Shown here piece after piece: positions 16,784-25,606 of a DNA stretch of 64,000 bases. The notes beneath the pieces were generated by a model that was not told the DNA's origin, searched no databases, and saw only the letters and a program-made list of their open reading frames with translations. Position numbers and translations under genes: made by a program. This DNA comes from Paracoccaceae bacterium (lineage in GTDB: Bacteria; Pseudomonadota; Alphaproteobacteria; Rhodobacterales; Rhodobacteraceae), in assembly GCA_018222585.1 (NCBI GenBank), contig JAAFAB010000002.1, positions 186,001-250,000 of the forward strand, written 5' to 3'. Each line of letters begins with the position of its first letter. Positions within the stretch are counted from its first letter, which is position 1.

Positions 16784-17230
16784 ATGCGGCTGACGAAACG
16801 GACGACGATTTCGATGCGGGTGCTGATGTATTGCGCGGTGAACCGCGACCGGCTGGTCACCAAGGCCGAGATCGCGGCAACCTGCAAGATCTCCGAGAAC
16901 CATCTGGCGCAGGTGATCAACAAGCTGGGCCAGCTTGGCTTCCTGACCACCCAGCGGGGGCGCAACGGGGGCGTCACCCTGGCCCGCCCCGCCACCGATA
17001 TCGAGGTCGGCGAGGTCTTCCGCGCCGTTGAGGGCAGCGTGCCCGTGGCCGAGTGCTTCTCGGACGAGGGCAACACCTGCCCGCTGGTCGAAGCCTGCCG
17101 GCTGCGCGGGGCCATCGCCGAGGCGGTCGAAGCCTTCTACCGCACGCTGGACAGGATCCGCCTCGAGGATCTGGTGTGCCGGAACGGCGCCCTTGCCGAA
17201 ATCATGAGCCCTATGACCTGCGCCGCCTGA
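16784..17230 (+). CDS. Rrf2-family Fe-S regulator (NsrR/RirA-like)
   Basis: This 148-residue protein has the Rrf2 winged helix at about 1-75 (MRLTKRTTISMRVLMYCAVN, then ISENHLAQVINKLGQLGFLTTQRGRNGG). Three cysteines, ECFSDEGNTCPLVEACRL at about 87-104, form the cluster-binding loop with spacing C-x7-C-x5-C. That spacing is nearer to NsrR or RirA than to IscR. NsrR senses nitric oxide; RirA senses iron. The FNR-type box upstream and the absence of isc/suf genes nearby favour an NsrR-like role, but this is inference. It lies just before the glycine riboswitch and is transcribed separately. Confidence 0.88.
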   Translation: MRLTKRTTISMRVLMYCAVNRDRLVTKAEIAATCKISENHLAQVINKLGQLGFLTTQRGRNGGVTLARPATDIEVGEVFRAVEGSVPVAECFSDEGNTCPLVEACRLRGAIAEAVEAFYRTLDRIRLEDLVCRNGALAEIMSPMTCAA

Positions 17231-17269
17231 GCTTTTTGCGCAATCGGCGGTTGCGACGCTTTCTGGGGC

Positions 17270-17297
17270 TTGCGCGACGCGCGGCGCATTTGTATTC
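17270..17297 (+). promoter_or_regulatory. Possible promoter of the gcv operon
   Basis: TTGCGC (17270-17275) and GTATTC (17292-17297) are 16 bases apart, which would place the transcript start just before the first glycine aptamer. A weak match, supported mainly by position. Confidence 0.4.
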
Positions 17298-17299
17298 GG

Positions 17300-17462
17300 G
17301 TCCCGTCGGAACGGGAGAACTGGCCGCAAGGCCGGTGCCGAAGGAGCAACCGCCCCGGAAACTCTCAGGCCACAGGACCGTCCGATGACAGACTCTGGAG
17401 AGAGGCCCCCGCGAGGGGTCCGCCGAAGGGATAGCGATCTCAGGCAGAAGAACAGAGGGGGC
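17300..17462 (+). ncRNA. Tandem glycine riboswitch
   Basis: Two glycine aptamers lie in tandem. The first (about 17303-17388) contains GCCGAAGGAGCAA and CCCGGAAACTCTCAGGC; the second (about 17389-17462) contains GACAGACTCTGGAGAGA, CGCCGAAGGGATAG and ATCTCAGGCA. These are the conserved cores of the class. They precede gcvT by about 80 bases, so glycine would switch on its own cleavage system. The downstream stretch has a hairpin at 17457-17499 (GGGGCATC / GATGCCCC) and a second stem CCCGG (17513-17517) / CCGGG (17527-17531) that includes the gcvT ribosome site, consistent with translational control. Confidence 0.95.
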
Positions 17463-17541
17463 ATCGGGCAGGGGGATCAACCTCTGCGATGGATGCCCCG
17501 GTGCGACCTGCGCCCGGGAAGCGATACCGGGAGAGCGCGTG

Positions 17542-18669
17542 ATGGCAGACACAGCCGATGACGATCTGAAGGACCTGCCGCTGGCCGGTTTGCACGCCGA
17601 ATTGGGCGGCAAGATGGTGCCCTTTGCGGGCTATTCGATGCCGGTGCAATATGCCGCCGGCGTTATGAAGGAACATCTGCACACCCGCGCCGCCGCCGGC
17701 CTCTTCGACGTCAGCCACATGGGGCAGGTGATCCTGCGCGGCGCCGATCCCGAGACCCTGGCCCTGGCCTTCGAAAGCCTCACCCCCGCCGCCGTGCTGG
17801 GCCTGAAGGAAGGCCGCCAGCGCTATGGCCTGCTGACCAACGAGGCGGGTGGCATCCTGGATGACCTGATGTTCGCCAACCGTGGCGATCACCTCTTCGT
17901 GGTGGTCAACGCCGCCTGCAAGGCCGCTGATATCGCCCATATGCGCGTCAACCTGCCCGGTATCGAGGTGGAGGAGATCACCGACCGCTGCCTGCTGGCC
18001 CTGCAGGGCCCCGGCGCCGAGGCCGCGCTGGCGCGGCTGGCGCCCGAGGTGGCCGAGATGCGCTTCATGGACGTGGGCTATGTGACCCTTGCAGGGGCCG
18101 AGTGCTGGATTTCGCGCTCGGGCTACACCGGGGAAGACGGCTACGAGATTTCCGTGCCCGATGACGCTGCCGAGGATCTGGCCCGCGCCCTGGTCGAGGA
18201 CGAGACCGTGCTGCCGATCGGCCTCGGCGCCCGCGACAGCCTGCGGCTGGAGGCCGGGCTGTGCCTTTACGGCCATGATATCGACGAGACGACGAGCCCC
18301 GTCGAGGCGGCGCTGCAATGGTCGATCCAGAAGGCGCGCCGCGCCGGTGGCGACCGGGCGGGCGGCTTCCCCGGTGCCGAGCGCATCCTGACCGAGCTGG
18401 AGGGTGGCCCGAGCCGCCTGCGCGTCGGTCTCAGCCCGCAGGGCCGGGCGCCGATGCGCGAGGGGGTCACGCTGCATTCGGGCGGTGAAGAGGTGGGCCG
18501 CATCACCTCGGGCGCCTTCGGGCCCTCCGTCGAGGCCCCTGTTTCCATGGGATACCTGCCCGCCGCCCTTGCGGTGCCGGGCACGGAGGTTGAGGGCGCG
18601 CTGCGGGGCCGCCTCGCCCCGGTCACGGTGACCGGCCTGCCTTTCCGCCCCGCCAATTTCAAACGCTGA
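17542..18669 (+). CDS. gcvT: Glycine cleavage system T protein (aminomethyltransferase)
   Basis: This 375-residue protein transfers the methylene group from the aminomethyl-lipoyl arm of GcvH to tetrahydrofolate, releasing ammonia. It shows HAELGGKMVPFAGYSMPVQY at the N-terminus, DVSHMGQ, the folate-binding region around LLALQGPGAEAAL, the SRSGYTGEDGYEIS signature and GLGARDSLRLEAGLCLYGHD. I chose the ATG at 17542; a GTG directly before it gives an alternative start one codon earlier. The GGGAGA ribosome site lies inside a small hairpin. It is first in gcvT-gcvH-gcvP. Confidence 0.97.
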   Translation: MADTADDDLKDLPLAGLHAELGGKMVPFAGYSMPVQYAAGVMKEHLHTRAAAGLFDVSHMGQVILRGADPETLALAFESLTPAAVLGLKEGRQRYGLLTNEAGGILDDLMFANRGDHLFVVVNAACKAADIAHMRVNLPGIEVEEITDRCLLALQGPGAEAALARLAPEVAEMRFMDVGYVTLAGAECWISRSGYTGEDGYEISVPDDAAEDLARALVEDETVLPIGLGARDSLRLEAGLCLYGHDIDETTSPVEAALQWSIQKARRAGGDRAGGFPGAERILTELEGGPSRLRVGLSPQGRAPMREGVTLHSGGEEVGRITSGAFGPSVEAPVSMGYLPAALAVPGTEVEGALRGRLAPVTVTGLPFRPANFKR

Positions 18670-18689
18670 GTTCCAGGGAGTTACCTCAG

Positions 18690-19049
18690 ATGAAATTCAC
18701 CGAAGAACATGAATGGCTGCGCGCCGAAGACGATCTGATCGTGGTCGGCATCACCGAACACGCCGCCGAGCAGCTCGGCGACATCGTCTTCGTCGAGCTG
18801 CCCGAGGTGGGCGCGCAGGTGAACAAGGACGACGAGGTGGTGGTGATCGAGAGCGTCAAGGCGGCCTCGGACATCCTGGCCCCCATCGACGGCGAGATCG
18901 TCGAGGTCAACGAACCGCTGGTCGAGGATCCGGGCAAGGTGGGCGAGGATCCGACCGGCGAGGCCTGGTTCTTCAAGATCCGGCCGGCCGATCCGTCCCA
19001 GATGGACGACTACATGGATGAGGCCGCTTACCTGGCCTACATCGGCTGA
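18690..19049 (+). CDS. gcvH: Glycine cleavage system H protein
   Basis: This 119-residue lipoyl carrier protein begins MKFTEEHEWL, and the lipoylated lysine is in VVVIESVKAASDILAP (about residue 58). It shuttles the aminomethyl group between GcvP, GcvT and the Lpd dehydrogenase. Length and motifs are standard. It starts 20 bases after gcvT with an AGGGAG site. No lpd gene is in the window; the L protein is normally shared with other dehydrogenase complexes. Confidence 0.98.
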   Translation: MKFTEEHEWLRAEDDLIVVGITEHAAEQLGDIVFVELPEVGAQVNKDDEVVVIESVKAASDILAPIDGEIVEVNEPLVEDPGKVGEDPTGEAWFFKIRPADPSQMDDYMDEAAYLAYIG

Positions 19050-19170
19050 TCGCCATTTCCAGCGCCGCCCAGGACCCCGGGTGGCCCAGTTGAGGACCGA
19101 CAGGCAGGCCACCCGGCCCGCCTGAACCCCTGCGCTCATCCGCGCACCCGCGCATCTGACAGGAGCTGAC

Positions 19171-22020
19171 ATGCCCTTCACCCCGACCCACTACCGCCCC
19201 TACGACTTCGCCAACCGCCGCCACATCGGCCCTTCGCCCGCCGAGATGGCCGAGATGCTGAAGGTCGTGGGCGCCGAGAGCCTGGACCAACTGGTCGAGC
19301 AAACCGTGCCCAAGGGCATCCGCCAGGACGAGGCGCTGGACTTCGGCCCGGCGCTCTCCGAGGCGGATCTGCTGAAGTTCATGCGCGGCGTGGCGAAGAA
19401 GAACCAGGTCTTCACCTCGCTGATCGGGCAGGGCTACGCGGATACGATCACCCCTCCGGCGATCAAGCGCAACATCCTGGAGAACCCCGCCTGGTACACG
19501 GCCTACACCCCGTACCAGCCCGAGATCAGCCAGGGCCGCCTCGAGGCGCTGCTGAACTACCAGACGATGGTGTCTGACCTGACGGGCCTCGAGATCGCCA
19601 ATGCCTCGCTGCTGGATGAGGCCACGGCGGCGGCCGAAGCGATGACCATGGCGCAGCGTGTCGCCAAGTCGAAGGCCCGTGCCTTCTTCGTCGACGAGGG
19701 CTGTCATCCCCAGAACATCGACGTGATCAAGACCCGCGCCGAGCCTCTGGGCATCGAGGTGATCGTGGGCAAGCCCGCCGATCTGGACGCGGAAGCCGTC
19801 TTCGGCGCCATCTTCCAGTACCCCGGCACCCATGGCGAGGTGACAGATTTCACCACGCAGATGGAGACCCTGCACGCCGCCAAGGCCATCGGGATCGTCA
19901 TCGCCGATATCATGGCGCTCTGCCTGCTGAAGGAACCGGGCGCCATGGGCGCGGATATCGCCGTGGGGTCGACCCAGCGTTTCGGCGTGCCGCTCGGCTA
20001 CGGGGGGCCACATGCCGCCTACATGGCCTGCCGCGATGCCTACAAGCGCTCGATGCCGGGGCGGATCGTCGGGGTGTCGATCGACGCGCGCGGCAACCGC
20101 GCCTACCGGCTGGCGCTGCAAACGCGCGAGCAGCATATCCGGCGCGAGAAGGCGACCAGCAACGTCTGCACGGCGCAGGCGCTGCTGGCGGTGATGGCCT
20201 CGATGTATGCGGTCTTCCACGGGCCGGAGGGTCTGAAAGGCATCGCGCAGCGCATCCACCGCAAGGCGGTGCGGCTGGCGAAGGGCTTCGAGGAGGCGGG
20301 CTTCGAGGTCGGCCCCGAGGTCTTCTTTGACACCATCCATGTCGAGGTCGGGGCGCTGCAGCCGGCGGTGCTGAAATCGGCCCGTGACGAGGGGCTGAAC
20401 CTGCGTGCCGTCGGCACCACCAAGGTCGGCATCGCGCTGGACGAATGCACCCGTCCGGCGACCATCGAAGCGGTCTGGCGCGCCTTCGGCATCATCCGCG
20501 AAGACGTGGTCGAGCCGCATGAGTATCGCCTGCCCGACGCGCTGGCCCGCGAGAGCGGCTATCTGGCGCATGAGATTTTCCACATGAACCGCGCCGAGAC
20601 CGAGATGACCCGCTACATGCGCCGTCTTGCCGACCGCGATCTGGCACTGGACCGGGCGATGATCCCGCTGGGCTCCTGCACCATGAAGCTGAACGCGGCG
20701 GTGGAGATGGAGCCGATCTCCTGGCCCGAGTTCTCGGCGCTGCATCCCTTCGCGCCGAAGGAACAGGCGGCCGGCTATGGGCAGTTGATCGAGGATCTGT
20801 CGGCCAAGCTCTGCGACGTGACCGGCTATGCGGCGTTCTCGATGCAGCCGAACTCCGGCGCGCAGGGAGAATACGCGGGCCTGTTGACCATCCGCCGCTA
20901 CCATGCGGCGCGGGGGGAGGGGCAGCGGAACGTCTGCCTGATCCCGACCTCGGCCCATGGCACCAACCCGGCCTCGGCCCAGATGGCCGGCTGGAAGGTC
21001 GTGCCGGTCAAGTCGCGCGACAATGGCGACATCGACCTCGGCGATTTCCTCGAGAAGGCGCAGCAGTACTCGGACAGCCTTGCAGCCTGCATGATCACCT
21101 ATCCCTCGACCCACGGCGTCTTCGAAGAGACCGTGCGCGAGGTCTGCAAGATCACCCATGATCACGGCGGCCAGGTCTATATCGACGGCGCCAACATGAA
21201 CGCCATGGTGGGCCTCGCCCGGCCCGGCGATCTGGGCGGCGATGTCAGCCACCTGAACCTGCACAAGACCTTCTGCATCCCCCATGGCGGTGGCGGCCCC
21301 GGCATGGGTCCGATCGGCGTCGGCGCCCACCTCGCCGAGCATCTGCCGGGCCATGTGGCCCTTGGCACCTCGGGGGCTGTTTCGGCGGCGCCCTATGGGT
21401 CTCCGTCCATCCTGCCGATCAGCTGGGCCTATTGCCTGCTGATGGGCGGCGAGGGGCTGACCCAGGCGACGCGGGTGGCGATCCTCAACGCCAATTACGT
21501 CGCGGCGCGGCTGAAGGGCGCCTACGAGGTGCTTTACAAGGGGCCCACGGGCCGTGTGGCACATGAGTGCATCCTGGACACCCGGCCCTTCGAGAAGAGC
21601 ACCGGCGTGACCGTGGATGACGTGGCCAAGCGGCTGGTGGACTGCGGCTTCCACGCGCCCACCATGTCCTTCCCGATCCCCGGCACGCTGATGGTGGAGC
21701 CCACCGAGTCGGAGACCAAGGCCGAGCTCGACCGCTTCTGCGATGCCATGCTGGCGATCCGCGCCGAGGTGAGCGATATCGAGGAAGAGCGCATGGCCCC
21801 GGATGCCAGCCCGCTGAAATTCGCCCCCCATACGGTCGAGGATCTGGTCGCCGCCGACTGGGACCGGGCCTATGACCGCGAACAGGGTTGCTTCCCACCG
21901 GGCGCCTTCCGGGTCGACAAGTACTGGCCGCCGGTCAACCGCGTCGACAATGCCTGGGGTGACCGGAACCTGACCTGCACCTGCCCGCCGATGAGCGACT
22001 ATTCCGAAGCAGCGGAATGA
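19171..22020 (+). CDS. gcvP: Glycine dehydrogenase (decarboxylating), P protein
   Basis: This 949-residue enzyme is the single-chain form of P protein, with the two homologous halves that are separate subunits in some bacteria. [15 protein letters not shown] marks the N-terminus. The PLP lysine lies in [21 protein letters not shown] at about residues 698-716. It decarboxylates glycine and loads the aminomethyl group on GcvH. AGGAG precedes the ATG by 6 bases. It ends the operon; a 12-bp GC hairpin follows 9 bases after the stop. Confidence 0.98.
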   Translation: MPFTPTHYRPYDFANRRHIGPSPAEMAEMLKVVGAESLDQLVEQTVPKGIRQDEALDFGPALSEADLLKFMRGVAKKNQVFTSLIGQGYADTITPPAIKRNILENPAWYTAYTPYQPEISQGRLEALLNYQTMVSDLTGLEIANASLLDEATAAAEAMTMAQRVAKSKARAFFVDEGCHPQNIDVIKTRAEPLGIEVIVGKPADLDAEAVFGAIFQYPGTHGEVTDFTTQMETLHAAKAIGIVIADIMALCLLKEPGAMGADIAVGSTQRFGVPLGYGGPHAAYMACRDAYKRSMPGRIVGVSIDARGNRAYRLALQTREQHIRREKATSNVCTAQALLAVMASMYAVFHGPEGLKGIAQRIHRKAVRLAKGFEEAGFEVGPEVFFDTIHVEVGALQPAVLKSARDEGLNLRAVGTTKVGIALDECTRPATIEAVWRAFGIIREDVVEPHEYRLPDALARESGYLAHEIFHMNRAETEMTRYMRRLADRDLALDRAMIPLGSCTMKLNAAVEMEPISWPEFSALHPFAPKEQAAGYGQLIEDLSAKLCDVTGYAAFSMQPNSGAQGEYAGLLTIRRYHAARGEGQRNVCLIPTSAHGTNPASAQMAGWKVVPVKSRDNGDIDLGDFLEKAQQYSDSLAACMITYPSTHGVFEETVREVCKITHDHGGQVYIDGANMNAMVGLARPGDLGGDVSHLNLHKTFCIPHGGGGPGMGPIGVGAHLAEHLPGHVALGTSGAVSAAPYGSPSILPISWAYCLLMGGEGLTQATRVAILNANYVAARLKGAYEVLYKGPTGRVAHECILDTRPFEKSTGVTVDDVAKRLVDCGFHAPTMSFPIPGTLMVEPTESETKAELDRFCDAMLAIRAEVSDIEEERMAPDASPLKFAPHTVEDLVAADWDRAYDREQGCFPPGAFRVDKYWPPVNRVDNAWGDRNLTCTCPPMSDYSEAAE

Positions 22021-22029
22021 CGTAGATGG

Positions 22030-22055
22030 GTGGGGCGGGGCAAGCCCCGCCCCAC
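22030..22055. terminator. GC hairpin after gcvP, without a U tract
   Basis: A perfect 12-bp stem GTGGGGCGGGGC / GCCCCGCCCCAC has a two-base AA loop and lacks a T run. It may stop or stabilise the gcv transcript, or be part of an intergenic repeat family. Confidence 0.45.
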
Positions 22056-22117
22056 ACGGGTGCCTTGTGCGAGGGCACGCCTGCCTTGCGAGCGTCGGAG
22101 GCCCTCGGACGGGGGCA

Positions 22118-22180
22118 GGGGGCTCTGCCCCCCTCTCCTGCGGAGAGTCCCCCGGAGGTATTTTCAGCCTGGTGATGATG
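22118..22180 (+). repeat. Dispersed intergenic repeat, copy C with GC hairpin
   Basis: A hairpin GGGGGC-TCT-GCCCCC (22118-22132) precedes the core GGAGGTATTTTCAGCCTGGTG at 22154-22174. The order hairpin-core is that of copies B and D read from the other strand. Confidence 0.85.
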
Positions 22181-22323
22181 TGGGCCACAGTGCCGAGGCT
22201 CGCAACCTGCGCCGCTGGCATGGCTGGCACGCACTCCTTGGCCAAAGTAGGTCACCTTCGGGCGCGATCAGCGAGGCTTCGCAGTATCTCCCGCCGGCGG
22301 ACCCGGACGGGAGTTCCTTTTCG

Positions 22324-22382
22324 CATCACCGGGCTGAAAATACTCTGGGGGGAGGCCCGCAGGGCCGGGGGGCGAAGCCCCC
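22324..22382 (-). repeat. Dispersed intergenic repeat, copy D (inverted) with GC hairpin
   Basis: The inverted core CATCACCGGGCTGAAAATAC runs from 22324 and the hairpin GGGGGGC-GAA-GCCCCC follows at 22367-22382. The element ends 10 bases before the stop of the ABC permease gene. Confidence 0.85.
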
Positions 22383-22391
22383 TCTCCCCGC

Positions 22392-24923
22392 TCAGTCCTG
22401 GGCCCTGAGGATCTGCGCCGGGCGCACCGAGAGCGGGCGCCAGGCGAAGAGCAATCCGGCAGCGAGGTTCAGCGACAGCCCGCCCAGCACCACGGCGAGG
22501 GCGTTCGGCCAGATCACCGCGTAGCTGGTTTCCAGCACGAAATGGCAGATGGCCCAGGCGCCGAGGATGCCGGCCAGCAGCGCCACCAGCCCGGCGCCCG
22601 CGCCCATGAGCGCCGCGCGCAGGGCGAAGCTGGCAAGGATGCGGGGGCGGCTGGCGCCGAGGCTCTTCAGCACGGCCGCTTCGTAGGCGCGTGCCCTCTC
22701 GCCCGAGAGGGCCGCACCGATCAGCACCAGGAAGCCGGTCACCAGGGTGATCGCCGCGCCCCAGGAGGTCGCGGCGCCGATGGAGGCCAGCAGGTCGGTC
22801 ACCAGGGTGATCGCCTCGCGCACCGAGATTGCCGTCACGTTGGGGAAGTCGCGGCCGATGTCGCGCAGGATCGCAGGCTCGGCGGCCTCGTCGGCGTAGA
22901 TCGTGGCGATCCAGCTGTGCGGCGCTCCGGCCAGGGCGGCCTCGTTCATCACCAGGATGAAGCCCATGCCGGCGGTGGAGAAATCGACCTCGCGGAAGGA
23001 GGTGATCTCGGCCTCGATGTCGCGGCCGAGGATATTCACGGTCAGCCGGTCGCCGAGCGCCAGGCCCAGCTCGGCGCCCTCGTCGGCGGAGACCGAGACC
23101 TGGGGCGGGCCGTCGTAGCCTTCGGGCCACCATTCCCCCTCGGTCACCGTCGTGTTCTCGGGCTGGGCATCGGCGTAGGACACGCCGCGGTCGCCGTTCA
23201 GCACCCAATGCTCGCCTGCGACCTCTGCCGCCGGACGTCCGTTGATCTGTGTGATCACGCCGCGCAGCATCGGCGCGCGGTCGTTGCGGCTGATCTGGGG
23301 GTCGCCTTCGATCCGCTCGATGAAAGCGGGCATCTGGTCGGGCTGGATGTCGACGGCGAAGAAGCTGGGCGCGCGGTCGGGCAGTTCCTCGGCGATGGCG
23401 GCGCGCAGGTTGCCGTCGATCTGGCCGACCGAGGACAGCACCGAGAGGCCGAGGCCGAGGGAAAGAATGACCGGCAGCACCTCGGTGCCCGGTCCGGCGA
23501 TGGCGGCGGCGGCCCAGCGGAGCGCCGGACGGCCGCGCGCGACACGGGCCAGCCGGGCGGCGAGGCCGCGCAGCAGGCGGGCAGCGAGGGTCAGCAGCAA
23601 CAGCGCGGCGAGGATGCCGGCGAAGGCCCAGAGGGTGAGCTGGGCCGCGCCAGAGAGCAGGGCTGCGCTGCCGGTGAGAGCGGTGGCCAGCAGGGCGAGG
23701 ACGACTAGATAGGCGGGCCGCGGCAGGGGCGTGGCGGCGCCGGCGTCCCGGAACAGCTGGGCGGCGCGGATCTCTTCGACGCGGGCCAGTGGCCAGAGGG
23801 TAAACAGCGCCGCGGTCAGCGCGCCGTAGAGCGCCGCCTCGGCCAGCGCGCCCGGAAAGAGGCCGAAGTCGGCGGGCACCGGCAGCAGGGCCGAGAGGAT
23901 CGGGGCGACCATCAGCGGCAGTGCGGCGCCGAGTACCAGCCCGAGGGCGATGCCGATCAGCGACAGCGCCCCGATCTGCAGCCCGTAGGTCAGGAAGATC
24001 ACCCGCCGCGAGGCGCCGAGCGTCTTCAGGGTGGCGATGATGTTGATCTTGCCCGAAAGGTAGGCGCGCACGGCCGCAGAGACGCCGACGCCGCCGACCG
24101 CCAGCCCGGCGAGACCGACGAGCACGAGGAAGGCCGAGAGCCGCTCGACGAAGGTCTGGATGCCGGGCGCGCCATTGCGCGCATCGCGCCAGCGCAGCCC
24201 GCTTTCGGCGAAATGGTCGCGGGCGGCCTGCTCCAGCGGGGCCAGTTCGGTGCCCGGCGGCAGGGTCAGCCGGTAACGGCTGTCAAACAGCGTGCCCGGC
24301 GCGAGCAGGGCGGTGCCTTCCAGCGCGCTGCGGGCGACCAGGGTGCGGGGGCCGAGGGCGAAGCCGGAGGCATTGGCGTCGGGCTCGGCCTCGAGCGTGG
24401 CCGTGAGGCGGAAGGGCACGCCGCCCAGCTCGATCCGGTCGCCGACCTGCGCGTCGAGGCGGGCCAGCAGGGCGGGGGCGACGACGGCGCCGGGCAGGTC
24501 GGCATCGCCGGCAAGGGCCTGATCCAGCGGGATATCGGGAGAGAGGGCGACCTGACCGATCAGCGGATAGGCATCGTCGACGGCCTTGACCTGGGTCAGC
24601 ACCCGGTCCTCGCCCCGCACGGCCATCGAGCGGAACTCGGCGATCTCGGAGAGGGCGGTGGCGCGGTCGGCCATCCAGGCGCGCTCGCCCGCGTCGGCGA
24701 AGCGGTAGGTCAGCGACAGCTCGGCATCGCCACCGAGCATCGCCGCACCCTCGCGCGAAAGGCCGGCTTCGATCGCGCCGCGCACCGAGCCGATGGCGGC
24801 GATGGCGGCGACGCCGAGGGCCAGGCAGGCAATCAGGATGCGGAAGCCCGACAGGCCGGCGCGCAGCTCGCGCGCGGCAAAGCGCCGGGCCAGGCCGAAA
24901 CCCTGCGGATTGGCTGCGCTCAT
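22392..24923 (-). CDS. FtsX-like ABC transporter permease (YbbP type)
   Basis: This 843-residue protein has the ten-helix YbbP layout: one helix near 25-50, a periplasmic domain, an FtsX block around 255-390, a central helix group near 400-450, a second periplasmic domain, then a C-terminal FtsX block around 715-835. SGFRILIACLALGVAAIAAIGSV and LKTLGASRRVIFLTYGLQIG are typical of both repeats. Relatives pair with a LolD-like ATPase and a TesA esterase and are thought to act on hydrophobic envelope molecules; the substrate is not established. Its ATG overlaps the stop of the ATPase gene by 4 bases. Confidence 0.9.
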   Translation of the reverse strand: MSAANPQGFGLARRFAARELRAGLSGFRILIACLALGVAAIAAIGSVRGAIEAGLSREGAAMLGGDAELSLTYRFADAGERAWMADRATALSEIAEFRSMAVRGEDRVLTQVKAVDDAYPLIGQVALSPDIPLDQALAGDADLPGAVVAPALLARLDAQVGDRIELGGVPFRLTATLEAEPDANASGFALGPRTLVARSALEGTALLAPGTLFDSRYRLTLPPGTELAPLEQAARDHFAESGLRWRDARNGAPGIQTFVERLSAFLVLVGLAGLAVGGVGVSAAVRAYLSGKINIIATLKTLGASRRVIFLTYGLQIGALSLIGIALGLVLGAALPLMVAPILSALLPVPADFGLFPGALAEAALYGALTAALFTLWPLARVEEIRAAQLFRDAGAATPLPRPAYLVVLALLATALTGSAALLSGAAQLTLWAFAGILAALLLLTLAARLLRGLAARLARVARGRPALRWAAAAIAGPGTEVLPVILSLGLGLSVLSSVGQIDGNLRAAIAEELPDRAPSFFAVDIQPDQMPAFIERIEGDPQISRNDRAPMLRGVITQINGRPAAEVAGEHWVLNGDRGVSYADAQPENTTVTEGEWWPEGYDGPPQVSVSADEGAELGLALGDRLTVNILGRDIEAEITSFREVDFSTAGMGFILVMNEAALAGAPHSWIATIYADEAAEPAILRDIGRDFPNVTAISVREAITLVTDLLASIGAATSWGAAITLVTGFLVLIGAALSGERARAYEAAVLKSLGASRPRILASFALRAALMGAGAGLVALLAGILGAWAICHFVLETSYAVIWPNALAVVLGGLSLNLAAGLLFAWRPLSVRPAQILRAQD

Positions 24924-25606
24924 GCTGGGACCCCGGCGATCTGGCCGTCGCGCAGGGGCACGGTGCGGTCGCAGCGCGCGGCGAGGTCCGGCGCATGGGT
25001 GACCATGACCAGCGTCGCGCCGTGGCGGTCACGCAGGCCGAAGAGCATGTCCATGATGGCGGCGCCATTGGCTTCGTCAAGGTTGCCGGTGGGTTCGTCG
25101 GCCAGCAGGATCTCGGGGCGCGGGGCGGCGGCACGGGCCAGGGCGACGCGCTGCTGTTCACCGCCCGACAGCTGCGAGGGGTAGTGCCCGGCGCGATGGC
25201 CGAGGCCGACCTGCTCCAGTTCCTCGGCGGCGCGGTCGAAGGCATCGGCGCGTCCGGCCAGTTCCAGCGGCGTGGCGACATTTTCCAGCGCGGTCATGGT
25301 CGGAATGAGGTGGAAGCTCTGGAAGACCACCCCCATATGATCCCTGCGGAAGCGTGCCAGTGCGTCTTCGGACATCGTGGTCAGATCCTGACCCAGCACC
25401 TGCACCTGTCCGCCGGTGGCGCGTTCCAGCCCGCCCAGAAGCATGAGGAGAGACGACTTGCCCGACCCCGAAGGCCCGATCAGCCCCAAAGTCTCGCCGC
25501 GCCGGACCGTCAGGTCGATGCCGCGCAGGATCTCGACCGTTCCGGCATTGCCGCCGAGGCTGAGGGCGGCGCCCCGCAACTGGATGACGCTGTCTGGCTG
25601 GGGCAT
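24920..25606 (-). CDS. ABC transporter ATP-binding protein (YbbA/LolD type)
   Basis: This 228-residue ATPase has Walker A GPSGSGKSS (about 44-52), the Q loop VVFQSFHLIPTMTALENV, the signature LSGGEQQRVALARA (about 144-157) and Walker B ILLADEPTGNLD. The subgroup is MacB/LolD/YbbA, which pair with FtsX-type permeases; the permease overlaps it by ATGA. I chose the ATG at 25606 with AGGAAAGAG upstream. The frame is open for 29 more codons, but those overlap the divergent esterase. Confidence 0.94.
   Translation of the reverse strand: MPQPDSVIQLRGAALSLGGNAGTVEILRGIDLTVRRGETLGLIGPSGSGKSSLLMLLGGLERATGGQVQVLGQDLTTMSEDALARFRRDHMGVVFQSFHLIPTMTALENVATPLELAGRADAFDRAAEELEQVGLGHRAGHYPSQLSGGEQQRVALARAAAPRPEILLADEPTGNLDEANGAAIMDMLFGLRDRHGATLVMVTHAPDLAARCDRTVPLRDGQIAGVPA

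Noticed and set aside
18973-22245. Very long open frame (about 1090 codons) on the minus strand opposite gcvP
   Set aside because: It mirrors gcvP codon for codon, has a His/Arg/Gly/Gln-rich composition typical of antisense high-GC frames, and shows no domain. gcvP is unmistakable on the plus strand.
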